Below, one piece after another: positions 9,501-17,830 of a stretch of 64,000 nucleotides of DNA; the stretch's first letter is position 1; each line of letters begins with the position of its first letter. The notes under the pieces are model-generated. The model did no database searches, had not been told where the DNA came from, and saw nothing but the letters and a program-made list of their open reading frames with translations. Position numbers and translations under genes: made by a program. This DNA comes from Gemmobacter caeruleus (GTDB lineage: Bacteria; Pseudomonadota; Alphaproteobacteria; Rhodobacterales; Rhodobacteraceae): assembly GCF_008271655.1 (NCBI RefSeq), contig NZ_VKKX01000011.1, positions 248,001 to 312,000 on the forward strand, written 5' to 3'.

Positions 9501-9995
9501 CTGAACCGCGAGGGGCGCGAGCGGCTTTTGACCGCGTTCGAGCAGGTGAACGGGTCTTTCGGTGCGCTGTTCACCCATCTGTTCGGTGGCGGCGAGGCGC
9601 GGCTGGTGCTGGTCGAATCCGACGATCCGCTGGAGGCCGGGCTGGAAATCATGTGCCAGCCGCCGGGCAAGAAACTCTCTACCCTGTCGCTGCTGTCCGG
9701 GGGCGAGCAGACGCTGACCGCGCTGTCGCTGATCTTTGCGGTGTTCCTGGCGAACCCCGCGCCGATCTGCGTGCTGGACGAGGTGGATGCCCCGCTGGAC
9801 GACGCCAATGTGACGCGCTTTTGCGACCTTCTGGACGAGATGACGCGGCGGACCGAGACCCGTTTCCTGATCATCACCCACCATGCCGTGACCATGGCGC
9901 GGATGGATCGGCTGTTCGGGGTGACGATGCAGGAACAGGGGGTCAGCCAGCTTGTCTCGGTCGATCTGAAGAAGGCCGAGGCATTGGTGGCATGA
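6540..9995 (+). CDS. smc: Chromosome partition protein SMC
   Basis: ATPase of 1151 aa that compacts and segregates the chromosome together with ScpA/ScpB. Walker A is GPNGCGKS at residues 31-38. A long Ala/Glu/Arg-rich coiled coil runs on either side of a hinge around residues 520-660. The ABC signature LLSGGEQTL is near 1050 and Walker B CVLDEVDAP near 1075. The start codon is TTG, supported by the canonical MRFTRLRLNGFKSF N-terminus and by AGGAG about six bases before it; a rare start may limit expression. The stop overlaps the next gene by four bases (ATGA). Confidence 0.96.
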   Translation: MRFTRLRLNGFKSFVDPTELVIHDGLTGVVGPNGCGKSNLLEALRWVMGENRPTAMRGGGMEDVIFAGAATRGARHFAEVGLIIDNADRLAPSGFNEADTLEIVRRITKDAGSAYKANGKDVRARDVQMLFADASTGAQSPALVRQGQISELINAKPKARRRILEEAAGISGLYQRRHEAELRLSATEQNLSRVDDVLEQLATQLATLARQARQAARYREIGEDLRRSEGMLLYRRWREADQARAEAEGGLRERLLAAAAAEKAARAAQTTREAAEAAMPPHREEEAIAGAILQRLVVERDALTDQETRARQVIETLNGRIAQLVRDMEREAGLNRDAGETIARLDWELAQLLRAHEGHDDKLAEATEIAREAGAILTDREAQLSERTEDVARLSARHQSAQRLLAEGRVTLDRAEAEASRAREAVQAATEAQEVAAEAQEAAAIAQEEAAELAIAAEETLAAAEEARASAQTREAEARAARSGAEGEANALRAEVAALARLVEREASAGTQVLDQVTVTPGHEAALGAALSDDLRAPELAGAARSGWARLPDYDADQPLPAGVAPLADHVTVPAVLRRRIAQIGLVSRAAGDALQSALRPGQRLVSLEGDLWRWDGFRAGAEDAPSAAALRLRQLNRLVQLKRDLEEVAARAEGARQAHEALQARLSDLNRADQMAREARRSADARLTEAGRALARAEADRALAGGRLEAARLSVTRFEDESLAARRRLAEAEAGAVALPDLDGARSAVEQLKMAVEAARITMMSARAGQDEVRREGEARIRRRQEVQKELSGWKHRLETAEKRSAELAGRKAETEAELVEALELPEEIAIRREDLAEAIEGAEARRARAQQALTVAETALREAQIAEREAERLAGEAREARARADARAEAARLAVTACAERIREEMEVSPAQLLERLAVDPEAMPGAEALETDVNRLKRQREALGAVNLRAEEDAKAVQVEHDTLAQEKIDLEEAIKKLRAGIQGLNREGRERLLTAFEQVNGSFGALFTHLFGGGEARLVLVESDDPLEAGLEIMCQPPGKKLSTLSLLSGGEQTLTALSLIFAVFLANPAPICVLDEVDAPLDDANVTRFCDLLDEMTRRTETRFLIITHHAVTMARMDRLFGVTMQEQGVSQLVSVDLKKAEALVA

Positions 9996-10342
9996 CGGAT
10001 GACGAGGCAGAGGCCGCGCTGAGGGCGGCCGGATTTTGCGGGATCGAGGCCGAGGCGGGCGTGATCTATGCCCGCATCGCCGCACAGGCGCCGGAGTTCA
10101 GGGCCGAGGCGACCGAGGCCGGCTGGCGGCTGGTGCTGCCCTGGAACGTGCGCCCACCTGCCGCCGCGATGGACGATTGGAACAGCCGCATGGGCTCTGC
10201 CCGGATGCAGGTCATCGCGGGCGAGGCGGCGCTGGTCTTGCCTTGGCCCGAGGATTTGGCGCAATGGGCGGCGCTGGCGGCCGAGGCGGAGGCGCATTTC
10301 ATCCGCTGGCGCCGGGCGCGGCGCCCGGCCGAGGGGATGTGA
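9992..10342 (+). CDS. Small protein translationally coupled to smc, function unknown
   Basis: A 116-aa acidic, Ala/Trp-rich soluble protein. I do not recognise a domain. Its ATG overlaps the smc stop (ATGA), so it should be made in proportion to SMC. The body has a plausible alpha/beta pattern (EAGWRLVLPWNVRPP, EAALVLPWPEDLAQW) and a basic C-terminal tail (RWRRARRPAEGM). Base and codon use match its neighbours, which argues for a real gene. It is convergent with the MOSC gene. Confidence 0.75.
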   Translation: MTDDEAEAALRAAGFCGIEAEAGVIYARIAAQAPEFRAEATEAGWRLVLPWNVRPPAAAMDDWNSRMGSARMQVIAGEAALVLPWPEDLAQWAALAAEAEAHFIRWRRARRPAEGM

Positions 10343-10372
10343 CACCCGCCTTTGCCCCGCCTTTTTGCGGCG

Positions 10373-10933
10373 TCAGTCCAGCTTGTGAATGAGGTCGCCG
10401 CAGGCGATCACGCCATCCTGTTCCACCGAACAGAGGATGCCGCGCAGCCGCAGCGGCGGGTGGCCGGGGGCGGTGATCCAGTCCTTTGCATCCCTGCCAT
10501 AGCGCGCCTTCCACTTGACGCAGCCATCGTTGAACACGTCGCTTACGCGGATCACCGCGCTGCCGATGCCCAACAGGGTGCCGGCGGGCAGGTTGGCCTC
10601 TGACGTTTCCAGATCGGCGATGATCGTGTCGCCGGGGTGCGGCGTGGCTATGCGGTCGCGCCAGACCAGATCCATCACCCGGCGCGGCAGGATCGACACC
10701 TGGATGCGCGGATCGCCGCGCCCATCGGGACCCTTGAGCCAGGGCGCGGTGGTGAACCTTTCGCCCGGCACGCCCGCGTCGCGGGTCAGGTTCAGGCTGT
10801 CGGGAAAGCTGCGCTGGTTGAAGCCGGGCCGAAAGCACAGTTGCAGGACCGGAGTCGCGGTCCGGGGGGCCGCCAGCACATCGGGCAGCGCCTGCATCAG
10901 GCTTTCCATCGTCACGAAATCCGGGTTTGTCAT
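10373..10933 (-). CDS. MOSC-domain-like protein
   Basis: A 186-aa protein resembling the MOSC (molybdenum cofactor sulfurase C-terminal) fold: an early beta-barrel with [23 protein letters not shown], and the conserved cysteine in [16 protein letters not shown] proteins carry sulfur or other groups for metal-sulfur or molybdenum cofactor chemistry; the substrate here cannot be told. Its ATG overlaps the cobD stop by four bases, so it is the third gene of a cobC-cobD-MOSC run. Confidence 0.72.
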   Translation of the reverse strand: MTNPDFVTMESLMQALPDVLAAPRTATPVLQLCFRPGFNQRSFPDSLNLTRDAGVPGERFTTAPWLKGPDGRGDPRIQVSILPRRVMDLVWRDRIATPHPGDTIIADLETSEANLPAGTLLGIGSAVIRVSDVFNDGCVKWKARYGRDAKDWITAPGHPPLRLRGILCSVEQDGVIACGDLIHKLD

Positions 10934-11841
10934 GTCAGCACCAGCAAAAGGGTCAGGACGAGCATCGCCCCCCAGGCCCGCCAGAGCGCGCGGCAGGCGG
11001 CCTCCACCTCGGGCGCGCCGATCTCGCGCCGGCCTTCGGGGAAGACCCAGGGAAATTCGCGCCGTTCGCCATGATAGCTGCGCGGGCCGGACAGTGCCAC
11101 ACCCAGCACCACGGCCATCGCGGCCTCGGGCCAGCCGGCATTGGGGGAGCGGTGCAGGGGGGCATCGCGCAGGATGATGCGCGCGGCATCGAAGCGGCCA
11201 TGTGCCACAGCCAGCAATAGCGCGGTCAGGCGCGCGGGGATCAGGTTCAGCAGGTCGTCAAAGCGGGCGGCCGCCCAGCCGAATTCCTCGTGCCGCGGGG
11301 TGCGGTGGCCGATCATGCTGTCGGCGGTATTGGTGATCTTGTAGAGCATCAGCCCCGGCAGGCCGCCGAGCAGATACCAGAACAGCGGTGCGATCACCCC
11401 GTCCGACAGGTTTTCCGCGGCACTTTCGATCGCGGCGCGGGCGATGGCCGGGCCTTCCATTGTGGCGGTGTCGCGGCCGACGATACGGGCCACCATACGC
11501 CGGGCCTCGGGCAGGCTGTCGCGCTGGCCGCGCGCCACGGCGGCGACGTGATCGACCAGGCTGCGCTGCGCGAGCAGGATCGCCACCACCAGCAGTTCCA
11601 GCAGGCCGAAATCCGGCAAGGCATGGATCGCGGCGCCCAGCAACAAGGCCCCGCCCCCCATCAGCGCCATGGCCAGCACCCCGCGCAGGCGTCGCGCCGG
11701 GCCGCGGTTCAGCTGGCGGTCACAGAACGCGACCACCCGCCCCATCAGCACCGCCGGATGCGGAAACCGATCCCAGAGCCATTTCGGCTCGCCCAGGGCG
11801 GCATCCAGCAGCATGGCGGGCAAGAGGATCGCCGCGCTCAT
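10930..11841 (-). CDS. cobD: Adenosylcobinamide-phosphate synthase CobD/CbiB
   Basis: Inner-membrane enzyme of 303 aa that attaches the aminopropanol-phosphate arm to adenosylcobyric acid in B12 synthesis. Family signatures are the N-terminal [22 protein letters not shown] and the central block [20 protein letters not shown] with [13 protein letters not shown]. Four to five hydrophobic segments are visible. It overlaps cobC upstream (ATGA) and the MOSC gene downstream (ATGA). Its product acts with that of cobC, which makes the linker. Note that cobD/cbiB naming differs between bacteria. Confidence 0.95.
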   Translation of the reverse strand: MSAAILLPAMLLDAALGEPKWLWDRFPHPAVLMGRVVAFCDRQLNRGPARRLRGVLAMALMGGGALLLGAAIHALPDFGLLELLVVAILLAQRSLVDHVAAVARGQRDSLPEARRMVARIVGRDTATMEGPAIARAAIESAAENLSDGVIAPLFWYLLGGLPGLMLYKITNTADSMIGHRTPRHEEFGWAAARFDDLLNLIPARLTALLLAVAHGRFDAARIILRDAPLHRSPNAGWPEAAMAVVLGVALSGPRSYHGERREFPWVFPEGRREIGAPEVEAACRALWRAWGAMLVLTLLLVLT

Positions 11842-12803
11842 GCGGCGGGCTCCGGCGTGGTGGCAAGGGCGGCCTCAAGCCGCGCCCAGCCCTGCGCGGG
11901 CGGCAGGCCAAGACGCAGCCAGCGGGTCGAATAGGGGAAGATGCGGCTCCAGATCCGGTGGCGCGCCAGATGGGTTTGCCAGCGCGCGGCGTCCTCGACC
12001 TCATACAGCCGGAACAGCGTCGTGCCGCCCGCGAGGGCCGCGCCCTGTGCGGTCATCAGCGTATCCAGCCGCGCGCTGTCTTGTGCCAGGCGGCGGCGGG
12101 TTGCCTCGGCCCAGGCGGTGTCGCGCAGCGCCTGCGCGCCGATATGCAGCGCGGGGCCAGAGACCGCCCAGGGCCCGAGCAGATCCGCCAGATGCCCCGA
12201 GGGGCCGGTCAGCGTGTCGCGCCGCGCGATGGCAAAGCCCAGCCGCGCCCCCGCAAGGCCCCAGAACTTGCCAAAGCTTTTCAGGATCACCACGCCCGGT
12301 TCCGCCGCGCGGGCGATCTGGCTTGCCTCTGGCGTCACGTCGCAAAAGCTTTCGTCGATCACCAGCAGGCGCGGGGCGGTTTCGGTGGCGGGCCAGAGCC
12401 GCCCGTCGGGGTTGTTGGGATGCACGATGACCCGCGCCGGGGCGGGGCCGTCGCCGACGGTCAGGCCGGCGGCGCGAAAGGCGCGGGCATGTTCGTTATA
12501 GGTCGGGCCGGGGATGCTGGCCGCCGTCGGGCTGAGTGCCGGCATCCGCGCAATCAGCGCCGAGGCGCCGGCCGCCGCTACGATCTCGGCCCCGTCGGGC
12601 ACGCGCCAGAATTCCCGCGCGGCCGCCAGCAACGCGGCCTGCGCGCCGTGATCGGGCAGGGCGGTCCAGGCCTCGGCCGGCAGGGGCGGAACGGGCCAGG
12701 CTTCGGGGTTGATGCCGGTCGAAAGGTCGATCCACTCCGCCCGGCTGCCGCCGAATCGGGCCGCCGCCGCGTCAATCCCGCCACCGTGATCGGCTTTTTC
12801 CAC
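11838..12803 (-). CDS. cobC: Threonine-phosphate decarboxylase-type aminotransferase (CobC)
   Basis: PLP enzyme of fold type I, 321 aa, that makes the aminopropanol phosphate linker of cobalamin. Visible features are the substrate loop [10 protein letters not shown], the aspartate in [10 protein letters not shown], and the PLP lysine in [17 protein letters not shown]. The gene begins at a GTG ([10 protein letters not shown]). A cobalamin riboswitch was looked for upstream and not seen. The 203-base gap to the divergent small gene contains an imperfect 19-base direct repeat that may be an operator. Confidence 0.92.
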   Translation of the reverse strand: MEKADHGGGIDAAAARFGGSRAEWIDLSTGINPEAWPVPPLPAEAWTALPDHGAQAALLAAAREFWRVPDGAEIVAAAGASALIARMPALSPTAASIPGPTYNEHARAFRAAGLTVGDGPAPARVIVHPNNPDGRLWPATETAPRLLVIDESFCDVTPEASQIARAAEPGVVILKSFGKFWGLAGARLGFAIARRDTLTGPSGHLADLLGPWAVSGPALHIGAQALRDTAWAEATRRRLAQDSARLDTLMTAQGAALAGGTTLFRLYEVEDAARWQTHLARHRIWSRIFPYSTRWLRLGLPPAQGWARLEAALATTPEPAA

Positions 12804-12877
12804 CCGCGCCCCCCGAGCCTTGTCTTCGCTGCCAGATTGCCGATCCGCACGGCAAAGGCAACCGGGGCTGCGCGTCG

Positions 12878-12918
12878 CATTCGTGCAACAGTCATGTCAC
12901 ATTCATGCACCTGTCGTG
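12878..12918. repeat. Imperfect direct repeat between cobC and the divergent gene
   Basis: CATTCGTGCAACAGTCATG at 12878-12896 and CATTCATGCACCTGTCGTG at 12900-12918 match at 15 of 19 positions with a 22-bp period, about two helical turns. The pair lies in the divergent intergenic region, a natural place for a shared operator. Confidence 0.4.
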
Positions 12919-13006
12919 AAGCGGCGGCAGAGTGTCGCAGCGTTGACTTGATTTTAATCCATTCTGCCCGAGACTTGGTCAAAGCAGGGCAAGCGGAGGA
13001 TAGGCC

Positions 13007-13354
13007 ATGCTGGAACATCTGCCGGAAGACGTGCGGGAAGGCCTGAAACTTGCGCTGGCGCGCCGCCTGCGTCGCTCGCGCTTGCGCGTGCAGATCGGCG
13101 AGGCGGTGTTTCCGGTGATCGGGCTCACCGACTCGACGCTGACCTTTGACGCCGACAGGGTGCCGCGCCTGCGCGGGCTGGTCGATGTCTATGATGGCGC
13201 GCGCCATATCCTTCAGGCGCTGATCGTGGCGTCGGAATCGGAAAATGGCCGGATGATCTGCCATTTCAAGCGCAGCACGCTGATTTCCGACCATCCGCCG
13301 CTGGATTATGCGCGCGACCCCGATGCGCCGGCAGGGTTGTTGCCGCGCCACTGA
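13007..13354 (+). CDS. Small conserved-looking protein of unknown function
   Basis: A 115-aa soluble protein. A basic N-terminal part (LARRLRRSRLRVQIG) is followed by short beta-strands (AVFPVIGLTDSTLTFDADRVPRLRGLVDVYDG), a pattern that recalls PilZ-like or small beta-barrel proteins; the PilZ RxxxR-DxSxxG motifs are not convincing. A good ribosome site (GGAGGA, eight bases before ATG) and normal codon use support it as real. It is divergent from cobC and convergent with the L,D-transpeptidase. Confidence 0.7.
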   Translation: MLEHLPEDVREGLKLALARRLRRSRLRVQIGEAVFPVIGLTDSTLTFDADRVPRLRGLVDVYDGARHILQALIVASESENGRMICHFKRSTLISDHPPLDYARDPDAPAGLLPRH

Positions 13355-13358
13355 TCCG

Positions 13359-13910
13359 TCAGGGGCGCAGCTCGACCTCTGTGCCGATTGCGACGGCGCG
13401 CCACAGTTCCTCGATCTCGGGGTCCGAAACCGCGATGCAGCCAGCGGTCCAGTCGCGGCGCAGCACCGGCTGGCCCTTGCGGCCATTCGGCTGGCCATGG
13501 ATGAAGATGTCGCCGCCCGGGCTATAGCCGCCGGCACGCGCGCGCGCCACGTCCTCGGGCTGCGGGTAATCGAGGCCGAGCGACAGGTGATAGGCGCTGT
13601 TCGCATTGCGGCGGTCGATGCGGAACCGCCCCTCGGGGGTGCGGCCATCGCCCTGGCGGGTCTTGTCGCCCTCTGGGGCAAAGCCAAGCGCGATGCGATA
13701 GGTCTTGAGCGCGCGCCCGTCGCGGAACACCGTCATGCGGCGGGCGGATTTCTCGATCAGGATGCGGTCCACCGGGCCTTGCAGCGCAATGTCGGGCGGG
13801 GGCGGCTGCGACGGGCGGGGCGCGGGCGGCCAGAACAGCGCCGCCGCCGCCAGAGCGGCCAGCAGCGCCAGAAGCCAGACCTGCCGGGGCCGCCGCCGCC
13901 CTGCCGTCAT
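13359..13910 (-). CDS. L,D-transpeptidase (YkuD domain)
   Basis: A 183-aa cell-wall enzyme with an N-terminal membrane anchor (about residues 10-26), a Pro-rich linker and a YkuD catalytic domain. The active site is recognisable as HGQPNG followed by the catalytic cysteine in DWTAGCIAVSD. The first part of the domain has the usual LIEKSARRMTVFRDGRALKTY. It would form 3-3 crosslinks in peptidoglycan or attach proteins to it, in the periplasm. Its ATG overlaps the stop of the upstream aminotransferase gene (ATGA). Confidence 0.9.
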   Translation of the reverse strand: MTAGRRRPRQVWLLALLAALAAAALFWPPAPRPSQPPPPDIALQGPVDRILIEKSARRMTVFRDGRALKTYRIALGFAPEGDKTRQGDGRTPEGRFRIDRRNANSAYHLSLGLDYPQPEDVARARAGGYSPGGDIFIHGQPNGRKGQPVLRRDWTAGCIAVSDPEIEELWRAVAIGTEVELRP

Positions 13911-15088
13911 TGCAGGTCGCGGAAGGCGTCTTGCAGCCGGGCCACGGCCTCGGCCACCTGGGCGCGCGGCGCGGCAAGGTTGAAGCGCAGGAAGCTTTCG
14001 CCGCCCAGACCGAAGCTCGCGCCGTGGTTCACCGCGATTCTGGCGCCCTTTTGCACCCGGTCGATGAATTCGGCCGTCGCCATGCCGGTGCCGCTGCCAT
14101 CGACCCAGGCCAGATAGGTCGCCTCAAGCGGCATGGACCGCAGGCCCGGAATGGCGTTCACGCCCGCGTCGAACAGCCGGCGATTGCCGTCGAGATAGTC
14201 CACCAGCGCATCCACCCAGGCCGCGCCTTCGGGGCTGTAGGCCGCCGTCGCCATGAACAGGCCAAAGGAATTGGCCGAAATGCCAAGCGCGTTCATCCGC
14301 GCGGCAAAGCGCGCCCGCAAGGCAGGGTCGAGGATGATGACATTGCCCGAATGGCTGCCGGCGATGTTGAAGGTCTTGGTCGTGGCCGACATCACCACCA
14401 GCCGGTCGGCGATTTCGGGTGCCGCCAGCGGCATGACGGTGTGTTTGGCGCCCGGAAAGACGAGGTCGTGGTGGATCTCGTCCGACACCAGGATCAGATC
14501 GTGTTTGCGGCAGAAATCGGCGACCTCGCGCAGTTCCGCCAGGCTCCAGACCCTGCCGCCGGGATTGTGCGGCGAGCAGAGGATCAGCATCCGGGTGGTG
14601 GGGGTGACCTTGGCCTCCCATTCCGACGTATCAAAGGTATAGCGGCCCTCGGTGACGGAAAGCGGGCATTCGATCACCTCGCGCCCGGCGCCGCGGATGA
14701 CGCGGGCAAAGGCATGGTAAACCGGGGTCATCAGGATCACGCCATCGCCGGGCTGGGTGAAGGCATCGACGCACATCGCCGTGCCGTTCACCAGGCCATG
14801 CGTGGTAAAGATCGCCTCGGCCGGCACATCCCAGCCATGGCGGGTCTTCATCCACCATTGCACGGCGGCCAGATATTCGGCGTCATCGCCGTAATAGCCA
14901 TAGATGCCATGGGCGGCCATCTTCTCCACCGCCTGTTGCACGCAGGTGGGGGGGCGGAACTCCATGTCGGCGACCCACATCGCGATGCCATCCCGCGCGG
15001 AAACGCCATAGAGCTTTTCCATCATGTCCCATTTCACCGAATGGGTGCCGATGCGGTCGATCGTTTCGTCGAAATTGGGCGCAGTCAT
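13907..15088 (-). CDS. PatB/MalY-type aminotransferase (putative C-S lyase)
   Basis: PLP-dependent fold type I enzyme of 393 aa. The MalY/PatB signature is clear: MWVADMEFRPP, GIYGYYGDDAEYLAAV, CSPHNPGGRVW, VSDEIHHDLVF, with the PLP lysine in SATTKTFNIAGSHSG. Members cleave cystathionine or other C-S bonds, or act as aminotransferases; the substrate is not predictable. The start is the ATG with AGGAAGGA five bases upstream; a more distant in-frame start lacks a ribosome site. It is the promoter-proximal gene of a pair with the L,D-transpeptidase. Confidence 0.92.
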   Translation of the reverse strand: MTAPNFDETIDRIGTHSVKWDMMEKLYGVSARDGIAMWVADMEFRPPTCVQQAVEKMAAHGIYGYYGDDAEYLAAVQWWMKTRHGWDVPAEAIFTTHGLVNGTAMCVDAFTQPGDGVILMTPVYHAFARVIRGAGREVIECPLSVTEGRYTFDTSEWEAKVTPTTRMLILCSPHNPGGRVWSLAELREVADFCRKHDLILVSDEIHHDLVFPGAKHTVMPLAAPEIADRLVVMSATTKTFNIAGSHSGNVIILDPALRARFAARMNALGISANSFGLFMATAAYSPEGAAWVDALVDYLDGNRRLFDAGVNAIPGLRSMPLEATYLAWVDGSGTGMATAEFIDRVQKGARIAVNHGASFGLGGESFLRFNLAAPRAQVAEAVARLQDAFRDLQ

Positions 15089-15365
15089 GATTGTCCTTCC
15101 TGTTCGCGGCAAGCCTAGCGGGTTGGCCATGGGCCGCAAGGCCCGGCGCGGCAAGGGTAGGCGGCGGGCCTATCTGGTGCAAGATTGCCGGTCTTGTGTC
15201 GGAAATACCACGATAAAGCGTGATATGATGGGATATTCTGGCGGAGTTTAAGATAATTCTGAGATAATGTTTCCCGCAACGCCCCTGTTCCCCCGCACCC
15301 GCCAACAGCTTTCCCACCGGCGTGGCGGCATTGCGCGCGGGCGGGCAAGCGCGTAAATCATTGCC

Positions 15366-15884
15366 ATGATACGCCCTATCCTGATCCATCCCGACCCGCG
15401 GCTGAAAAAGCTCTGCGATCCCGTGGCCGAAGTGACGCCCGAGATCGTGAAGCTGGCCGAGGACATGCTGGAAACCATGTATGACGCGCCGGGCGTCGGG
15501 CTTGCCGCGCCGCAGATCGGCGTGACCAAGCGCCTGATCGTGCTGGATTGCAGCAAGGAGCCGGAGCCGCAGCGCCCGCTGGTGATGATCAACCCGGAAA
15601 TCCTCTGGTCCTCCGAGGATCTGTCCTCTTATGAGGAAGGGTGCCTGTCGATCCCCGATCAATACGCCCCGGTCGAACGCCCGGCCGAGGTGCGGGTGCG
15701 CTGGACCGCGATGGATGGCAGCGTGCAGGAGGAACAGTTCGCCGGGCTTTGGGCGACCTGCGTTCAGCATGAAATCGACCACCTGAACGGCAAGCTGTTC
15801 ATTGATTTCCTCGGGCCGCTCAAGCGTCAGATGATCACCCGCAAGATGGAAAAGCTGAAGCGCGAACGCGCGCGGCAGGCCTGA
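15366..15884 (+). CDS. def: Peptide deformylase
   Basis: Metalloenzyme of 172 aa that removes the N-formyl group from nascent proteins. All three motifs are intact: GVGLAAPQIG (43-52), EEGCLSIP with metal ligand Cys93, and QHEIDHLNG with ligands His135 and His139 and catalytic Glu136. It is the first of three adjacent deformylase-like genes that end in fmt, and the only one with every standard residue and a usual C-terminal helix (KMEKLKRERARQA). An AT-rich stretch with two AGATAAT boxes about 100 bases upstream may hold the promoter. Confidence 0.97.
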   Translation: MIRPILIHPDPRLKKLCDPVAEVTPEIVKLAEDMLETMYDAPGVGLAAPQIGVTKRLIVLDCSKEPEPQRPLVMINPEILWSSEDLSSYEEGCLSIPDQYAPVERPAEVRVRWTAMDGSVQEEQFAGLWATCVQHEIDHLNGKLFIDFLGPLKRQMITRKMEKLKRERARQA

Positions 15885-15885
15885 C

Positions 15886-16380
15886 ATGGCGGTCTTGCCG
15901 ATCGTCCTGTGGCCCGATGCCCGGCTGTCGATGCGCTGTGCCGAGGTGGCCGAAATCACCGAGGAGATCGGACGCCTGGCGGCTGACATGCTCGATACGA
16001 TGTATGCCGCGCCGGGGCGGGGTCTGGCCGCGCCACAGGTCGGCGCCCTGCAACGGGTCTTCGTGATGGATGTGACCTGGAAGGACGGGCCGCGCAGCCC
16101 GCTGGTCTGCATCAACCCCGATATCCTCTGGATGTCGGACGAGCGCGCGACCGGCCCGGAGGGGTGTCTTTCAATCCCCGGGATCACCGCCGAGGTCAGC
16201 CGCGCCCGCGCGATCCGGCTGCGCTGGACCGGGCTGGACGGCGTGACCCGCGAGGAAGACATGACCGGCTTTGCCGCCATCTGTGCCCAGCATGAATTCG
16301 ATCATCTCGACGGGATCGTGACCCTGCGGCGCCTGTTGCCCGAGGCCCGCGCCCGCGCCGAAGCGGAGTATCGCGCATGA
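15886..16380 (+). CDS. Second peptide deformylase paralogue, active site intact
   Basis: A 164-aa protein, one base after the def stop. Metal ligands and catalytic residues are present: GRGLAAPQVG (44-53), PEGCLSIPG with Cys94, QHEFDHLDG with His136, Glu137 and His140. It differs from the first copy in lacking the basic C-terminal helix, so it may act on different substrates, for example free or non-ribosomal peptides; that is inference. The ATG of the next paralogue overlaps its stop (ATGA). Confidence 0.92.
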   Translation: MAVLPIVLWPDARLSMRCAEVAEITEEIGRLAADMLDTMYAAPGRGLAAPQVGALQRVFVMDVTWKDGPRSPLVCINPDILWMSDERATGPEGCLSIPGITAEVSRARAIRLRWTGLDGVTREEDMTGFAAICAQHEFDHLDGIVTLRRLLPEARARAEAEYRA

Positions 16381-16880
16381 GCCCGCGCCCCTGTCTCTTG
16401 TGGCCCGACAAGCGGCTGCAAACCCCCGCCGCGCCGGTCGAGGCGATCACCGATGAGGTGCGCGCGATCTGGCGCGACATGGTGGACACGATGGAGGCGA
16501 TGCCGGGCTATGGCCTCGGTGCGCCGCAGATCGGGGTGATGCAGCGCCTTGCCGTTGTCGATTGCAGCGAGGAGCGCGGCAAGGCCGTGCTGATGGCCAA
16601 CCCGGAGGTGCTGCATGCCAGCGTGCAGTTCCGCGAGCATGAGGAGGCCAGCCCCAACCTGCCCGGCGTCTCTGCCGTGATCAGCCGCCCGCGCGCGGTG
16701 ACGGTGCGGTTTCTGAACGCCGACGGGGGGATCGAGGAACGCGATTTCGTGAACCTCTGGGCGACCTCGGTGCAGCATCAGATCGACCATCTGAATGGCC
16801 GGATGTTTTTCGACCATCTGAAGCCCTTGAAGCGCAAGATGCTGATCCAGAAGGCAGAAAAGCTGCGGAGGCGCGCGTGA
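16377..16880 (+). CDS. Degenerate peptide deformylase-like protein, probably not a deformylase
   Basis: A 167-aa protein clearly of the deformylase family but with its catalytic site changed. Motif 1 is [10 protein letters not shown]. In motif 2 the metal-ligand cysteine is replaced by Ser92 ([10 protein letters not shown] instead of EGCLSxP). In motif 3 the catalytic glutamate is Gln135 (QHQIDHLNG). Both metal-ligand histidines remain. The frame is open and the gene is coupled to its neighbours at both ends (ATGA with the second paralogue, GTGA with fmt). It therefore looks maintained, not decaying, and may be a regulator or a ribosome-binding protein. Confidence 0.9.
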   Translation: MSPRPCLLWPDKRLQTPAAPVEAITDEVRAIWRDMVDTMEAMPGYGLGAPQIGVMQRLAVVDCSEERGKAVLMANPEVLHASVQFREHEEASPNLPGVSAVISRPRAVTVRFLNADGGIEERDFVNLWATSVQHQIDHLNGRMFFDHLKPLKRKMLIQKAEKLRRRA

Positions 16881-17773
16881 GGGTCGTCTTCATGGGCACG
16901 CCGGATTTCGCGGTTCCGGTGCTGGAGGCGCTGGCCGCCGCGCATGAGGTGGTTTGCGTCTACAGCCAGCCGCCGCGCCCTGCCGGGCGGGGCAAGAAGG
17001 ATCGCCCCTCGCCGGTGCAGGCCCGGGCCGAGGCGCTTGGCCTGCCTGTGCGCCACCCGACCCGCCTGCGCAGCCCCGAGGCCCAGGCCGAATTCGCGGC
17101 GTTGAAGGCCGATGTGGCGGTGGTGGTGGCCTATGGGCTGATCCTGCCGCAGCCGGTGCTGGACGCGCCGCGCCATGGTTGCCTGAACATCCATGCCTCG
17201 CTCTTGCCGCGCTGGCGTGGGGCGGCGCCGATCCATCGGGCGATCATGGCGGGCGACGCCGAAACCGGCATCTGCATCATGCAGATGGAGGCGGGTCTCG
17301 ATACCGGCCCGGTGTTGCTGCGCGAGGCGACGCGCATCGGGCCCGAGGAAACCACCGGCGCGCTGCATGACCGGCTGAGCGGGATGGGCGCGCGGCTGAT
17401 CCTGTCGGCACTGTCGCGTCTGCCCGATCTGGTGCCCGCGCCGCAGCCCGAGACCGGCGTGACCTATGCCGCCAAGATCGACAAGGCCGAGGCGCGCATC
17501 GACTGGTCCGCCCCCGCCGCCGAGGTGGATCGGCTGATCCGTGGCCTGTCGCCCTTTCCCGGCGCCTGGTGTCTGGCGGGCGAGGAGCGGGTGAAACTGC
17601 TGGCCTCGCGTCTGGTTGAGGGGCAGGGCGCGCCGGGGCAGGTGCTGGGTGGCTTGCGCGTGGCCTGCGGCACCGGCGCGATCGAGATCACCCTGGCGCA
17701 GCGCGAGGGCAAACGCGCCATGGTGCCCAGCGATTTCCTGCGCGGTTTCGCGCTACCCGACCGGCTGAGCTGA
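16877..17773 (+). CDS. fmt: Methionyl-tRNA formyltransferase
   Basis: Transfers a formyl group from 10-formyl-tetrahydrofolate to initiator Met-tRNA; 298 aa, slightly short for the family. The N-terminus [19 protein letters not shown] and the folate-binding block [16 protein letters not shown] are diagnostic, followed by a C-terminal beta-barrel domain for tRNA binding. The start is GTG and overlaps the stop of the deformylase-like gene (GTGA). The def-def-def-fmt order places the makers and removers of the formyl group in one transcription unit. A short inverted repeat follows the stop. Confidence 0.96.
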   Translation: MRVVFMGTPDFAVPVLEALAAAHEVVCVYSQPPRPAGRGKKDRPSPVQARAEALGLPVRHPTRLRSPEAQAEFAALKADVAVVVAYGLILPQPVLDAPRHGCLNIHASLLPRWRGAAPIHRAIMAGDAETGICIMQMEAGLDTGPVLLREATRIGPEETTGALHDRLSGMGARLILSALSRLPDLVPAPQPETGVTYAAKIDKAEARIDWSAPAAEVDRLIRGLSPFPGAWCLAGEERVKLLASRLVEGQGAPGQVLGGLRVACGTGAIEITLAQREGKRAMVPSDFLRGFALPDRLS

Positions 17774-17774
17774 C

Positions 17775-17793
17775 GCTGACAGAATCTGTCAGC
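17775..17793. promoter_or_regulatory. Perfect inverted repeat after fmt
   Basis: GCTGACAG-AAT-CTGTCAGC forms an 8-bp perfect stem with a 3-base loop. It starts two bases after the fmt stop and 38 bases before the EVE-domain gene. It has no T-run, so it is either a weak terminator or an operator for the downstream gene. Confidence 0.45.
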
Positions 17794-17830
17794 AGGGCCA
17801 TGGCATGACGGCGACGAAGGGAGCCGTCTC

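Noticed and set aside
6597-10085. A very long minus-strand reading frame (over 1100 codons) opposite smc
   Set aside because: It is antisense to a clear SMC gene; the high GC content and codon bias keep the opposite frame open. Its translation is His/Arg/Pro/Gly-rich with no domain.
12804-13006. Cobalamin riboswitch upstream of cobC
   Set aside because: No convincing conserved B12-box or conserved loop elements were found on the minus strand.
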